36,284 bases of DNA, from the NCBI GenBank assembly GCA_036940085.1, contig JALLBK010000188.1:1-36284 (forward strand), read 5' to 3'. Below, one piece after another: positions 22,248-32,987 of this stretch. How positions within the stretch are numbered: the stretch's first letter is position 1; every line of letters starts with the position of its first letter. The position numbers and the translations under genes are program-made. Source of the stretch: Discostella pseudostelligera (lineage: Eukaryota; Bacillariophyta; Thalassiosirophyceae; Thalassiosirales; Thalassiosiraceae). The notes below the pieces were generated by a model that was not told the origin of the DNA, made no database searches, and saw only the letters and a program-made list of their open reading frames with translations.

Positions 22248-24442
22248 TCATCGTCGTAATGGCCTCTCGTCCTGCAAATCTTCTTTCACTTGTTCCGCCG
22301 TCTTCGACACTTTATCATAACCCCACTTGCAAATTGCCACAATCTTATCCTTAATCCGGTGCTTCCTATCCATTATCATCACCTTATCAAATATCAATCC
22401 ACCCACAGTTGCGGCTTTTCCCAGAATTCTCAATTCCGAATTGATTGCCAATACTAATTGAATCAGACCCACAAGTCGCATACCCATAGTCCGTCCTAAA
22501 TCTCCCCTAGCATTGTCTCCCATTGTCATCGATGCAAATATCGCGGCACCGACAATACCACCAATCCATGCCGGGATGATAGGCACGTTCCCTCCACAGA
22601 ATGAGCCGACGCACGACATTGCTAATAGAGCATAGGTCATTTTGAAGTCAGGATCATCGCGGTAGATGGGTTCATACCTCCAAGGACTGACTCCATCCTC
22701 TACGGGAGGGAATGGTTTGCGTGGACTTTGTCGAATCATTGCTTTTAGGTGTGGGAGAGTTGGGTAATCTTTTCGTACCGAACTTGTTCGTCCGAGAGTG
22801 AGCACAAATGCGAGACCCTACACAACAGAGAATCCAAACGGGTGAGAGCTGGCTAGTGAACCCAATGAGGCAATATCGATTTTCCCACACAAATAATCTC
22901 ACCAGTGCTCTGCTTAATTCTCCATAGTCATTCCGCAGAAAACCAGTAATAAACAATAGAGTTGACATCACTACTGCCATCGTTATTGGATCGTTTGTGA
23001 GTGACTGCAATATGCATTACATGCAAATGAATCGAGTTACAAACGAAGTTGAGCTGCATGTGAAACTATCATCTTGGCAAACAATGGACGATATAATTAC
23101 GAACCTTGCCAATAAATCCACCAATAGCTGCACCAACAATCATACTCCCAACCCTAACTTTCATCGCCCCCCGTCTCGTGGACATGAATATTGTAACTGC
23201 ATCTCTCCTTGGCGATGCTCTTCTATACAGTAGGTCATCATCATCAACGTCTTCGTCGCCATCTCTAATCCTCCGCCTACGCCCTCGGTCTCTATCAACA
23301 AACTCCTCCTCTACATCTAGAAACGGAACATCCATAGCATCCTCCTCGCCCATTTTTGATTTCTCCGTGTTTATTTCATCATCATTCATTTGAACATCCG
23401 TTATTTGTCTCTCCGTGGCAGCAGTGTCTGCGGTAGGAAACATGTAGTGGATTGGTACTCTATCGGTTTGTGCTGGATTGATGTCCATGTTCGATAATGA
23501 TTCGTCAGTTGGTGGCGGCGGTGGGAAAGGTGGTGGTGGTGGTGGAGGCGGCGGCGGTAGGAAAGGCGAAACGGTGTTATCCCATGTATTCACTCCTCGT
23601 CGATCTTCAATTTTGACTTCATCGCTCGGTGGTGCCTTTGCTGTATCTGTCTTTGAGGTGAACCATGAGTTTCGTTTTGCAACAGTAGCAGATTCACCTC
23701 GAATGATATTTTCATCACTAGTATTGTTTGGTCGGTGGCTTCTACTAGGATTGCGATCTCTTCGATCCCTTTCATCATAGTAATCACGTCGATCACTGCC
23801 TCTACTCCTACTACTGCGTTCTCTACTATCCCACTGCGATGATCTGTCATCATCGACATCTCTCATCCTAGTATCGTAGCGATTGTCACGTCTATCTCGT
23901 CCCCCTTGTTGCTGAGATGGCCTTGGTCCCCCACCACCCCCTGCGGCTGCTCTGCGATCGGGTCGTGATGGTGGCCCACGTGGATCATCGCCCCTAGGTT
24001 GTGGTCTAGATCTGTATCGATCTCTCTCGTCTCGGTCATCATACACTTTGTGGGGTGGTGACGATCGCCGAGGTCCAGGTTTATCATCGCGGTCAGCGTC
24101 GCCATCGCGTCGTTGTCGTCGTTGTTGAAATTGTGCATCATCGTCGTCCTCCATGCCTCCCCCACCGCCACCACGAGCGCATGTTATTACTCTCTTTCTT
24201 ATTGAAGAAGAAGAAGAAGAAGAAGAAGAAGATGATGATGATAGTATTGACGAGGATGATGATGCACCACTTATCGACGCTGGCAAATAATCGCTCGTCG
24301 TCGTCATCTGACGCACACTACTTCTTCTTCGCCATCGAGAAAATAATGGAGTTGGTCGAGATGGTGATGAGAAAATATTGCCATGACTGCTGTCGATAAT
24401 GACTGCCCCGGCAACAGCTGTTATCAGAAGGGTGATTTTCAT
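22248..24442 (-). CDS. Multi-pass membrane protein with Arg/Asp-rich and polyproline N-terminal region
   Basis: Exons 24442-23105, 23004-22903 and 22817-22248 give 669 residues; introns are GT-AG (100 and 85 bp) and all junctions are in phase 0. A signal peptide (about 1-20, ending SSHG-NIF) leads to a poly-Ser run, a Gly-rich stretch and about 170 residues dense in Arg and Asp. A polyproline block of about 18 residues and an acidic region follow. Membrane segments begin near residue 427 (GSMIVGAAIGGFIG), with more in exon 2 (VVMSTLLFITGF) and exon 3 (IPAWIGGIVGAAIFASM; MRLVGLIQLVLAI), and a charged C-terminal helix. I do not recognise the family. The leader is compatible with plastid envelope or thylakoid, or the secretory system. 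Confidence 0.75.
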
Positions 24443-25071
24443 TTTACACGTTCCCGACAGTGGCGATGACCGATGACGCGGGCAGCGGCGAGTGCAGGTG
24501 TCGGTTCGAGATATTTCCCAACTCGCCTATCTTTAGCCTACAGATAGTTGTTGATCAATTGCCCCCCTGCGTCATCAACTTTGCAGGATCCTTATGGAGA
24601 TCACGCTCTCTTCCCAAAGGCGATGACGACGGGCATCATTTTGATGATCACTCATCAATTTCATTTTGGGGGTTGGAGTGGATGCATGGTGGATGGAGGT
24701 GGACGGTGGATGGTGGCTTCCAAGTGGCGGCAGGGTGCGGTGGCGGCGGGCTGCAGAGTGGTCGAATCATCTTCCACGTGGCAAGGTGGGTCGCTCGCTC
24801 GCTAGGTGTTGCACGCTGAGGCTACGCACGGTCTACGTCTGCTACGGTTTGGTTGTTGTCATCGCGACTTGCGAATTGCGAGCAATGAACAATGAACATG
24901 GGATGAACAACTATTTATTACAAAGCTGCAAACCGCAACAGATTGGGGGTACAGAGGAGCTGTACGGAGGAAGCTGGCTTTCGACTCTGGTCATCTACAC
25001 GCTGCTTCTTTTGGCTCAGTGCCTGTCTTCCTCTCTTCATCCGTCACCTCCAAGGCGAGCACTCGAACACC
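24443..25071. promoter_or_regulatory. Upstream region of the Arg/Asp-rich membrane protein gene
   Basis: No gene is supported in 629 bp. A perfect G-box CCACGTGG lies at 24774-24781 in the context TTCCACGTGGCAA, the same 13 bases as at 10727-10739 upstream of the cytochrome b5-like gene. Plus-strand frames here have no domain and overlap the paralog 2 gene antisense. Confidence 0.4.
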
Positions 25072-28020
25072 TCATACTTCATCTAGCGCTTGCGCACTTT
25101 TGCCGGACTCTGACACTTCCGTTATTGTATCATCTAGTACGTCACCGCCGCCACCATCGATGCATAAACAAGGAACGCAGTCGTCTCTGTGGTGATTACT
25201 CGTCTCGTACGTCGAATTTTGATCACCGACATCCTCTTTTCCAAAAACGTCTACAAAAAGGTTGTCGTTCGCGTCTGTTTCAGGATACCAATGATCCGCA
25301 TTGCCCGACAGTTCGCTTCTTTCACTGTGTCGTGTCTTTGTGGCATCGGTGGTACTACCACCGTTATGACCACAACCAATCTGTCCTCGTCGTCTGCTGC
25401 TGTGAGATTGTCGATCGACGACAGTAGTAGGACCCTCCTCAGTCTTATGGTTGTTTGTTCCAAGATTCATATCATTGCTACCGTTGCTACTCTGAACCTT
25501 TGTTGCTAAACCTAATCTTGTGATATCATCTGTTCCGTCTCCAAACCAACAGAACAAATTCGTTTTCTTTCTTTCATTCATACCATGGCCGTGACTCCTA
25601 CTATTGCCTGCATTGGACGCATGTTCATCCTTGGTTTGGTTACTGCTTAATTCGTCATCGTCGGGTGTTAACAATGACATTATGCCGGTAGCTAGTTGTT
25701 TGATCTCGATCGATCTAGCAGAAATGCTCTCACGAACAGAATCGTCTTGTGAATTCGCCGATGTTGCCTCGTTCAACTTGACCTCATTAACGTGTCTTGA
25801 CAACTCGGGACATCCTGCTGGTGACTGAAATCAGAGAGAAATAGTCGAGAGTGAATGAGGAGGTCAATCATCCCACTATTTGGTCATGAAACAATGAATG
25901 ACATACCTGTCGATCAGATTTTTTCCTGTCACGGCGAGTCTTCATGACATGCATGGCAATTAGCACTAGTCCAACACTGAACACAATAGTCAAGATATTC
26001 CAACGTTTGGTTGCATACAAATCATCATCGCTAGTCGACGACTTGAGCTCATTCTGCAAACTATCGACCTCCTTGCTCCCTTCACTTGAAGCGACAACAG
26101 ACACAGATCTGGTTGACTTAAGCCCGGCATCACTGGCATCTTGTAAAGAACGCACGAATGCATCCCCACTTTCCCCGGCAAATGATTCTCGAGTCGAATT
26201 GTCCAACACTTCCGCACTTGGCGCCGAATCGCCCGAAAAAGACAATACACCGCTAAATACAAAGCCGAATTCATTTGCGATTATGCTACCATCATCTGCT
26301 ACCTCCTGAAGATGCCGGAGTTTGTCGAGTACTGGTGAAACGAGGATATAGCTTGAAGACCCATCATTGGATGGGAACTTCTCCTCCATCTCCTTCAATA
26401 AGTGGTTTAATATGAAAAATCCAAGTTCATCAGCATCAATGGACTTTGTCTGAGGATCAGTTGTCAGACGAATCGCAAGAGGCGATATGCCAACAGACTG
26501 ATCAATAGTTGCACTGTTGTTCACTTGATTGTCTGCAGTGGTGCTTGGCATTTGTGTACGGTTGGAAGTTGGCATGTGTGCAATTGGCTTTTTAGACGGC
26601 GGATTGCTTGCACTTCCCGTCACAGGCTTTGATGGAGTCATCGTAACTGGCATTGGAAAAGGTCGGATGGATAACATGTTACTCTCTCCAACTTTCATTT
26701 GCGTGAGTTGAATAGTCGGGTTGTCTGTCGTAGAGGTTATAGATGCCGAGTTACGGGTCGGCTGCTTTGTCACTGTCATCTGAGAAGGCATACTCTTTGG
26801 ACTAGCCGTCACTGGATTCGAAGAAGAAGACTGCATCGTGGGGTTGGCTGTCGATGCCATCGATGTGGGATGAGAAGTCGGAAGCTCCTCTGTATTTGTT
26901 TGTTTAGTTGGCTCGCTGTCACTAGTATCCATCACTGGCTTCTCTGTCGTCGCTACCGGCTGAAACGTTGAACTGTTTGTTTGGATTGGATTATTCGTCG
27001 CATGCTTTATTGTGGGCTGTTCGCTGTCCCTGCTAGTCGTTAGGTCATTCATGACTGGCTTCTCTGTCGTCGCTACCAGCTGAAACGTTGGTCTGATTGT
27101 TTGGGTTGGCTTATTCGTCACATGCTTTAATGTGGGCTGTTCGCTGTCTCTACTAGTCGTCGAATCATCCATCATCGCTACTGTCTGAAACGTAGGTCTG
27201 ATTGTTTGGGTTGGCTTATTCGTCACATGCTTCAATGTGGGCTGATTCGTAGGGTTGGTAACTGATGGTCTCGGCCACGCAGACGGTGTTAAGGTTGGTG
27301 CCTTCGATTCCATATCACACCAGATACGCTGTTGAAGCCCTGGCAAATCAGGCTTAGCCAGCTCCTCCTCGTTCACACTGCCGGTTCCAAAGTACACATT
27401 GCCATTCTTTGAAAAGCAACCCTTTGTCGGATAATCGCCGACAAGCAAGCTACCACCTGTTCCCAAACTGAANCTGTTCCCAAACTGAAAACCTGCTCCA
27501 GACATTGATCCGGTGTGGTGCATACCCGCGCATTCGTTTGGACACTAGATGGCGTAGGCGTCACGTCATTAACATCATCGAAGTCATCATCAGTACTAGG
27601 CTGTGTCGTTGGCCTGTTCGCGGAAGAAAGCATTTGATTTGGGTTTGTCGTCGAATGCTCTGGATTTGAAGTTGTATCCGCTTCCCTATCATCGCACCAG
27701 ATTCTCTCTTGAATTCCAGGCAAATCTGTCAACGCTAGGTCCTCTTCGGCCGTGGTGCTGCCTGTTCCGAAGTAGATGTTGCTGTTCTTCGAGAAGCATC
27801 CTTTTGTTGGATACTCACCGACAAGAAAGGTACCCCCCGTGTTCATACTTAAGAACTTGTCCTTGCATTGTTCCTCGGTAGTACATACGACGGAATTTTC
27901 TTGCCCTCCATTCAATCCTCTCAAATGAAATGAATCGACTAATCCACCGCAACATAATATTTGGGTGGTTATGAAACACCACGACAGGAATCTGTTTGAC
28001 GAACCCGATGCCAGCATCAT
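25072..28020 (-). CDS. Type I membrane protein with two KGCF/RIWC Cys-modules (paralog 2)
   Basis: Exons 28020-25907 and 25824-25072 (82-bp GT-AG intron, phase 0). The first exon is broken by a 17-bp duplication containing an N at 27473; without it the gene is continuous at about 949 residues. Order: signal peptide (about 1-30), module A (about 45-110, CTTEEQC, YPTKGCF, ERIWC), module B (about 166-231), a Pro/Thr-rich spacer with three 35-40-residue repeats, a conserved juxtamembrane domain (ILNHLLKEMEE, EFGFVFSG, SFAGESG), one membrane helix (ILTIVFSVGLVLIAM), and a tail of about 260 residues with the IMSLLTP motif shared with paralog 1 (LMSLLSNP). Function unknown; a cell-surface or silica-vesicle role is a guess. 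Confidence 0.78.
26912..27241 (-). repeat. Three tandem Pro/Thr repeats inside paralog 2
   Basis: Three coding repeats of 35, 40 and 35 codons begin PTLKHVTNKPTQ, PTLKHVTNKPTQ and PTIKHATNNPIQ. The first two are near-identical at DNA level, so the expansion is recent. They lengthen the extracellular spacer compared with paralog 1. Confidence 0.8.
27457..27489. other. Probable assembly artefact: 16-bp direct repeat around an N
   Basis: CTGTTCCCAAACTGAA occurs at 27457-27472 and again at 27474-27489, with an undetermined base between. The 17-bp excess shifts the frame in the middle of Cys-module B; removing one unit rejoins FSLGT to GGSLLVGDY and matches the other modules. Confidence 0.85.
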
Positions 28021-28556
28021 CTCGCTGACTCAACAAGAGATATTGTACACGATACTAGCTGGCTTGTAGAGTATCGATTGGGGAAGGTTGGGCTGTTCCC
28101 TTCATCAGTTGCTCATCAACAAAAATTCCTCCTTTTGACTATCGACCAACAACCAACAAACAAGGCGACGAAGAACTGCGATGCGTTCCCTCTCGGCGGC
28201 AATTTCAATTCATCTGTTCGGCAGTTACATAGTTGTTCTTTTCTTCCAACCGTGCAATTTGGCGATTAAATCTACGATAACACAGTAGGATTTATCACGA
28301 AAAAAGAATTACTTCTCTTTCGCTCGATGAGGCGGTCGAAACCAGAAATAGGGCACACACACAAACCAATAAAACATCACCAAACGAAGGGAAACACCTT
28401 ACCCGACTTTTAGGCAATTAATAGTGACTCCCCTGTAGAATCGAGTAATTTTTCGTACACATTTCTCAAGTTATGCCTTGTATTGCACCAAGGGCATCTG
28501 TTGCTAACTGTGCCCCCAAGAATCAAAAAGTACACAAATACTTGCAAGGTTTGGGT
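28021..28556. promoter_or_regulatory. Upstream region of paralog 2
   Basis: No gene is supported. The sequence is A/T-rich with purine runs and no clear TATA box. Confidence 0.3.
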
Positions 28557-28578
28557 TTGGGTAACAATTGTTACCCAA
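28557..28578. repeat. Perfect 22-bp palindrome
   Basis: The halves TTGGGTAACAA and TTGTTACCCAA are exact reverse complements with no spacer. It lies 537 bp upstream of paralog 2 and 24 bp before a GGCGGGAAG motif (28603-28611). It could be a binding site for a dimeric protein. Confidence 0.6.
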
Positions 28579-28659
28579 GTTCACCTGTACCATACGAAAT
28601 TAGGCGGGAAGACCTCATGTTGAGCATGTCTCAGGCCCAAACCCATCAGCCTCGCTGCT

Positions 28660-30347
28660 GATGCAACAATCGCATCGTCGTCGTCATGGGGAGCATGCTA
28701 AGCCACTGCCGCCTCGGCGCTGATGCTATTGTCTTCGTCTTCGTCTTTGTCTTTGTCTTGGTCATCGTCTTCTTCGTCGTCGTCGTCATCGTCATCATCG
28801 TAACACGCAGCCTACTGCTCCTTTCGAGACAGCAATGATGAAGTCAACTGCTTCTGCTTACCAGCAAACAATATCATTGTCGTTAAATTCAAAGGAGGGA
28901 TTCATCGTTGTATAATCGTTGACACAGTAGTTATTAATTATACAACAATCAACAGACAACAGAAAAGGGAGAAGATGATGGCAATAGTGGAGGAGGACTT
29001 CAACAACAATGGTGACATAGACAACAGTGAGGAGTGAGGAGGATGGCAACGTGATGATGACAATGACAAGTAGGAGGACGTGCAAGAGAAGAAGAGCTGG
29101 AGTAGAGAAGAGGAGGACGACAATGATGTGGAAGATGATGCGAAATGGGAAAGAAAATGTTGTCGAGGAGGGAGAGGGCAATGATTCTTAAATTGAATTG
29201 AACTTATCATTAACAATTTAATTAATTGCCTTCATCAGTAAAACTTAAAATTAAATAAAGAGTCATCATCGTCCTCGTTGTCCTCGTCTGTATGTACTGA
29301 TTATTGCACCAGATTCATCCGCAGACTGTTGAATATTAATGGATTATTGCACCAGATTGTTGTTGAATGTAGAATATGAATAATGCTGTCGCCATCTAGC
29401 GTGGATGCCGTGCAGCAAGAATACAATGTATTTGTGGTGATGATGAAGTTGTAGACAATGACGATGGCAGCGACTCTCATCATGCATTTTATTCACTTGA
29501 GCAATAATGGCAACGTGGCAGCATCATGAATAACAGTAGTATCAATTTCGGCCTCCACCAACGATTTTACCATGGCATGGAGGAGCTTGTTGTTTCTGTT
29601 GGGGCGGCGGCTTGTCATCATTGTGTGGTTGATATTAGTTGAATTGATAGATATCGCCATGTGGGTGAAAATGTGATTCTGATGTGATGTGGTGTTGGTG
29701 GTGTCCTGATTGTCGAACTTCCATCCATCTCCTTGCTGAAGTCTTGTGTACTAACTCCACCCTACGTAGAAAGTTCCACATACACAATATTATTTGAGTA
29801 ATACATATTACTCATATCTCCAAGATAATAATATAATATTATGCAATTCACCTCTCAATAGGTATAGTAATCAAGATAATTTTTCAAATTCCCTGCTGCT
29901 GTGTCAACAAACTCAATTGGACATTGCCCTAGTACTTGTTCCAGTCATCAATGGTGCTGCTGTGGCTGCTGTGCTGTAGTTAGTAGTGTGGTACTAGTAT
30001 GTTGTGCTGGTGCTGGGCTGTGGTATCATGATGCTGCAGTATGGTGGGGTGGGATGTAGGACTAGTTAGTTGGACCCATGCTGTTAATCATTTTTTTGTC
30101 TTGCTCTTCTTACTCTTATTCCTGCTGATCCCTTTGACTTCAACCATGGACAACAAGAACACAATGTTTGGTGGTCTGTTACCGCTGTTACTACTCCTAC
30201 CTTCATTTATAGGTAACAAGGGTACTAAGGAGGTGGTTCTCTGGTGGGAGGAATAGTAGCTAGATTTTGTGGTACACCATGGAGCAGCACCTATTGAGAC
30301 TGCTGGACTAGTCAGAAGTCAGAAGGAACTTGATTAATGCTTCACCT
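28660..30347. other. Gene-free interval with simple repeats
   Basis: No coding region is supported. A CTT/CGT/CAT-type simple stretch occupies about 28730-28800. GA/GAT-rich sequence runs from about 28970 to 29160. A 17-bp direct repeat (GATTATTGCACCAGATT) is at 29299-29315 and 29342-29358. AT-rich sequence with TAATAT runs lies near 29780-29850. Confidence 0.4.
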
Positions 30348-30485
30348 GTTAATATATGCTCTAACCAATAGAGCTAATATGATAAATCTGGATTCGAACC
30401 CAGGACCACACTTTTGTAAATATATACTCTAACCAATAGAGCTAATACGATCTTATTAGCTCTATTGGTTAGAGCATATATTAAC
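30348..30485. repeat. Perfect 32-bp inverted repeat made of tRNA-like sequence
   Basis: Arms 30348-30379 and 30454-30485 are exact reverse complements, separated by 74 bp. Each arm carries the D-arm/A-box GCTCTATTGGTTAGAGC. The spacer holds a third A-box copy and, on the minus strand, a T-loop/B-box GGTTCGAATCC. The RNA could form a long hairpin. Confidence 0.85.
30378..30450 (-). pseudogene. Degenerate tRNA-like sequence, possibly Val (UAC)
   Basis: Read on the minus strand it shows TTAGCTC, the D-loop TATTGGTTA, GAGT, a possible anticodon loop TTTACAA (anticodon UAC) and a T-loop TTCGAAT. The T-stem has lost a base on its 3' side and the anticodon stem and acceptor ends do not pair well, so a functional tRNA is unlikely. 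Confidence 0.5.
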
Positions 30486-30933
30486 ATCACCAAAGGAGGA
30501 AGCTCACTTCATTGTCCAAAATACATCATATGTTTCAAGTTTCTGCAGCCATCATTATCACTACATGATTTTCATCTACCCAACAATGTCACCAACCATG
30601 TAGGATTAGATATTAGTAGATAGTGAAAAGTAGTAGTACTAGTAGTAGTGTAGAACAAAACACAAAAAAACTTGTGTGGGATTGATTGCATACTAATTTC
30701 ATTGTTGTTCTTGTGATTGTTGGACCTCCTACGACTATTTCTTGGTCCTGTCTATGATTATGATCTGTGATTAATGATCTAGAGTTAGAGCAGTACCAGT
30801 ACTAGTATATTGGGAGTTGGGCCAATTTATTTCATGTGAGTGAAAGACAAGCAAGTTCATTTTCAAGTTCAGTAATAGTTTAGCAGTTTGCAGTAGCAGA
30901 TGATTTTCATGTGGCACTGACACTGACACAGTA

Positions 30934-30934
<1 letters not shown>
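30486..30934. other. Gene-free interval
   Basis: I see no gene. It contains AGT/ACT-type simple sequence near 30630-30650 and otherwise unremarkable A/T-rich DNA. Confidence 0.35.

Positions 30935-30967
<33 letters not shown>
30935..30967 (+). repeat. (GCA)11 microsatellite
   Basis: Eleven uninterrupted GCA units in non-coding sequence. Confidence 0.95.
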
Positions 30968-30968
<1 letters not shown>

Positions 30969-31050
30969 TCCCAACAGTCCCCAAGAACCCCAACCCAGCA
31001 ACAATACCACCACCATCACCATCCTCACTCACTCTGCTGCTGGGGATGCT

Positions 31051-31113
31051 GGCTGCTGGCTGCTGGCTGCTGACTGCTGACTGCTGACTGCTGACTGCTG
31101 ACTGCTGACTGCT
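31051..31113 (+). repeat. 7-bp tandem repeat, nine units (GGCTGCT/GACTGCT)
   Basis: Three GGCTGCT units are followed by six GACTGCT units without interruption, so a single base change has spread through part of the array. Confidence 0.95.
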
Positions 31114-31116
31114 GAT

Positions 31117-31180
31117 CTGGCAACTTCTGGCAACTTCTGGCAACTTCTGGCAACTTCTGGCAACTTCTGGCAACTTCTGG
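31117..31180 (+). repeat. 10-bp minisatellite (CTGGCAACTT), about six units
   Basis: Six identical CAACTTCTGG units follow an initial CTGG, starting three bases after the 7-bp array ends. Confidence 0.95.
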
Positions 31181-32987
31181 AGTTGATCGACTATTGCCAG
31201 ATGATGGATGCTGAACTACACGCTTTCATCACTCTCTCTACCACCACAGTATGCCAGATGCCAGGCAAATCTCCATTATCACTATTACATTACCTAGCAC
31301 TTCTATCACTGGTGCTGGTGGCTGGTGGGATGAAGGAGAGATTATTCATTCTCAAGAAGAAGGCTTGTTGTTTTGTTTTTGTTTTGTTATGAAGAAGCTA
31401 AGAAAGCTGAAGCCTACCACACTGCATACAGGAGGAGCAGTGGCATGAGAGGAGTGAGGAGGAAAACTGTAAAGTAAGTATCATAGTAATAGTAGTAGTA
31501 TTACTCTAGATAGAATGATAATGCTGATGGGACAGGGGGGTCATGGTGCTTTCATACTAACAAAGGGGTTGTAATTTGTAGTTGTAGGAGCCATGAGCAG
31601 TAACGACAGTACAGCACAATACACAAAGAAAGGTATTCTTAGCAAGGAGTGATGAATAATAAATATTATAAGGTGCTATCACCCTCAACCTGCTGTATTC
31701 CCTCCTTGATGTGCTCATTACTACTATTGTATCCCCCCCTCCTTGGCATATTACTACTTGCAGCTTGCAGTAATATTAGTCCTCCACCACTCCTCCACTT
31801 TGATTCTTACTCAGTTGCTCTCTTGCACTTGAATCACTTAACAGCTGTTGCAAACTGCAGGTTACAGCCCCCCCTCGTCAGTCCTCAGTTTCAGTTTCTC
31901 ATCACCTTCACATGATCCTCACTCCCTCTGCTTCTTGAATTGTTGTCACTCTTGCATCAATCTTGAGATCCTGTCATCTCAATTTTGCCATGCATGCCAT
32001 CACTCCTCACCTTGTGCTACTCCAACCCTCCTCATCAACCTCAACAACCACACCACCACTCCTTGTCCTTCTTGTCAGCTTGCATCACTACTAGTACTGA
32101 TCTTTTTTCTAACCACACACTCCTCCTCACTCCTCATCTTCTTGAATCTTCTCTTCTTACTCCTTATCAACTTCTTGCTTCTTATTGTAGAACTGAGAAG
32201 AACACTGCTCCCTGAGTTGAGTTTATAGTTGAATAACTCCACAGGTCCTATCAGCTCTTTGTAACCACACTCAACCCTCCACATGTCACAGGATGTCCAC
32301 CAGCAGTGCTCCTCCTCTGCTTGCTGCATCACTCATGAGTGGTTTCTTCTTCCCTCTTCAATGATTTCCTGATGTTGATGTTGCATCAGCAGCACACACC
32401 ACCACACCATGCAACTGAATCCTACAGCTACAAGCTTGTTGTTCATAATGTGTACTATTAACTAGGACCATGGTAGTACTATCTCCTTCTTGGCTCTTGC
32501 ATCATGGTGATGCTGCAGCTTACTACTACTGTGACACTGTATAGTGGTCACAACAGTAACTTAGCCTTAGCAGCAGCTTGCAGCATTTCATGCTTCATAC
32601 TACTAGATGAAATCCTAGTGACTCTTGTAGCTTGTACTTGCTTGTATCATCAGTTTGAATTTGCATCCTCAGGCTCAGGACTCCTCAGGTTGTTGCTTGA
32701 CAGCTTGTTGGGTGCTGGGCAGCATCATCAGCTTGCAACTTGCAACCTCCTTGGAAGCAAAAACGTTTCAACCTCCAGACTCCTGGATCAAAAATCCTCC
32801 TCTGCAACAAATTGCCATTCTCTTGCATCAATCTCAGATCCTCATCTGTTTCTTGCATCCTCTGCCACAGTGCTTCATAGCTACAGCCACAGTGCTTGCT
32901 GCTTCTATTTCATCATTGTCAGCAGATTGTGCCTTTGACTTGCATTTTTGCATTACTCCTCAGCTTACATCACTCCTCAGTCCTCAG
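31181..32987. other. Gene-free, pyrimidine-rich interval
   Basis: From about 31690 the plus strand is rich in C and T with repeated words such as CTTGCATC, CACTCCTC and CAGCTTG. Open frames of 120-145 codons (near 31848, 32504, 32655) overlap each other in different frames, are low in complexity and show no domain, so composition explains them. Confidence 0.4.

Noticed and set aside
24666..25427. Plus-strand open frame of 253 codons
   Set aside because: Its second half is antisense to the tail exon of paralog 2, the first half is low-complexity intergenic DNA, and no domain is visible.
28730..28800. Acidic protein encoded on the minus strand
   Set aside because: The Asp/Glu run is the reading of a CGT/CTT/CAT simple repeat and the frame soon stops.
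30378..30450. Functional tRNA gene
   Set aside because: A-box and B-box are good, but the T-stem has a missing base and the anticodon and acceptor stems do not pair, so I list it only as a tRNA-like remnant.
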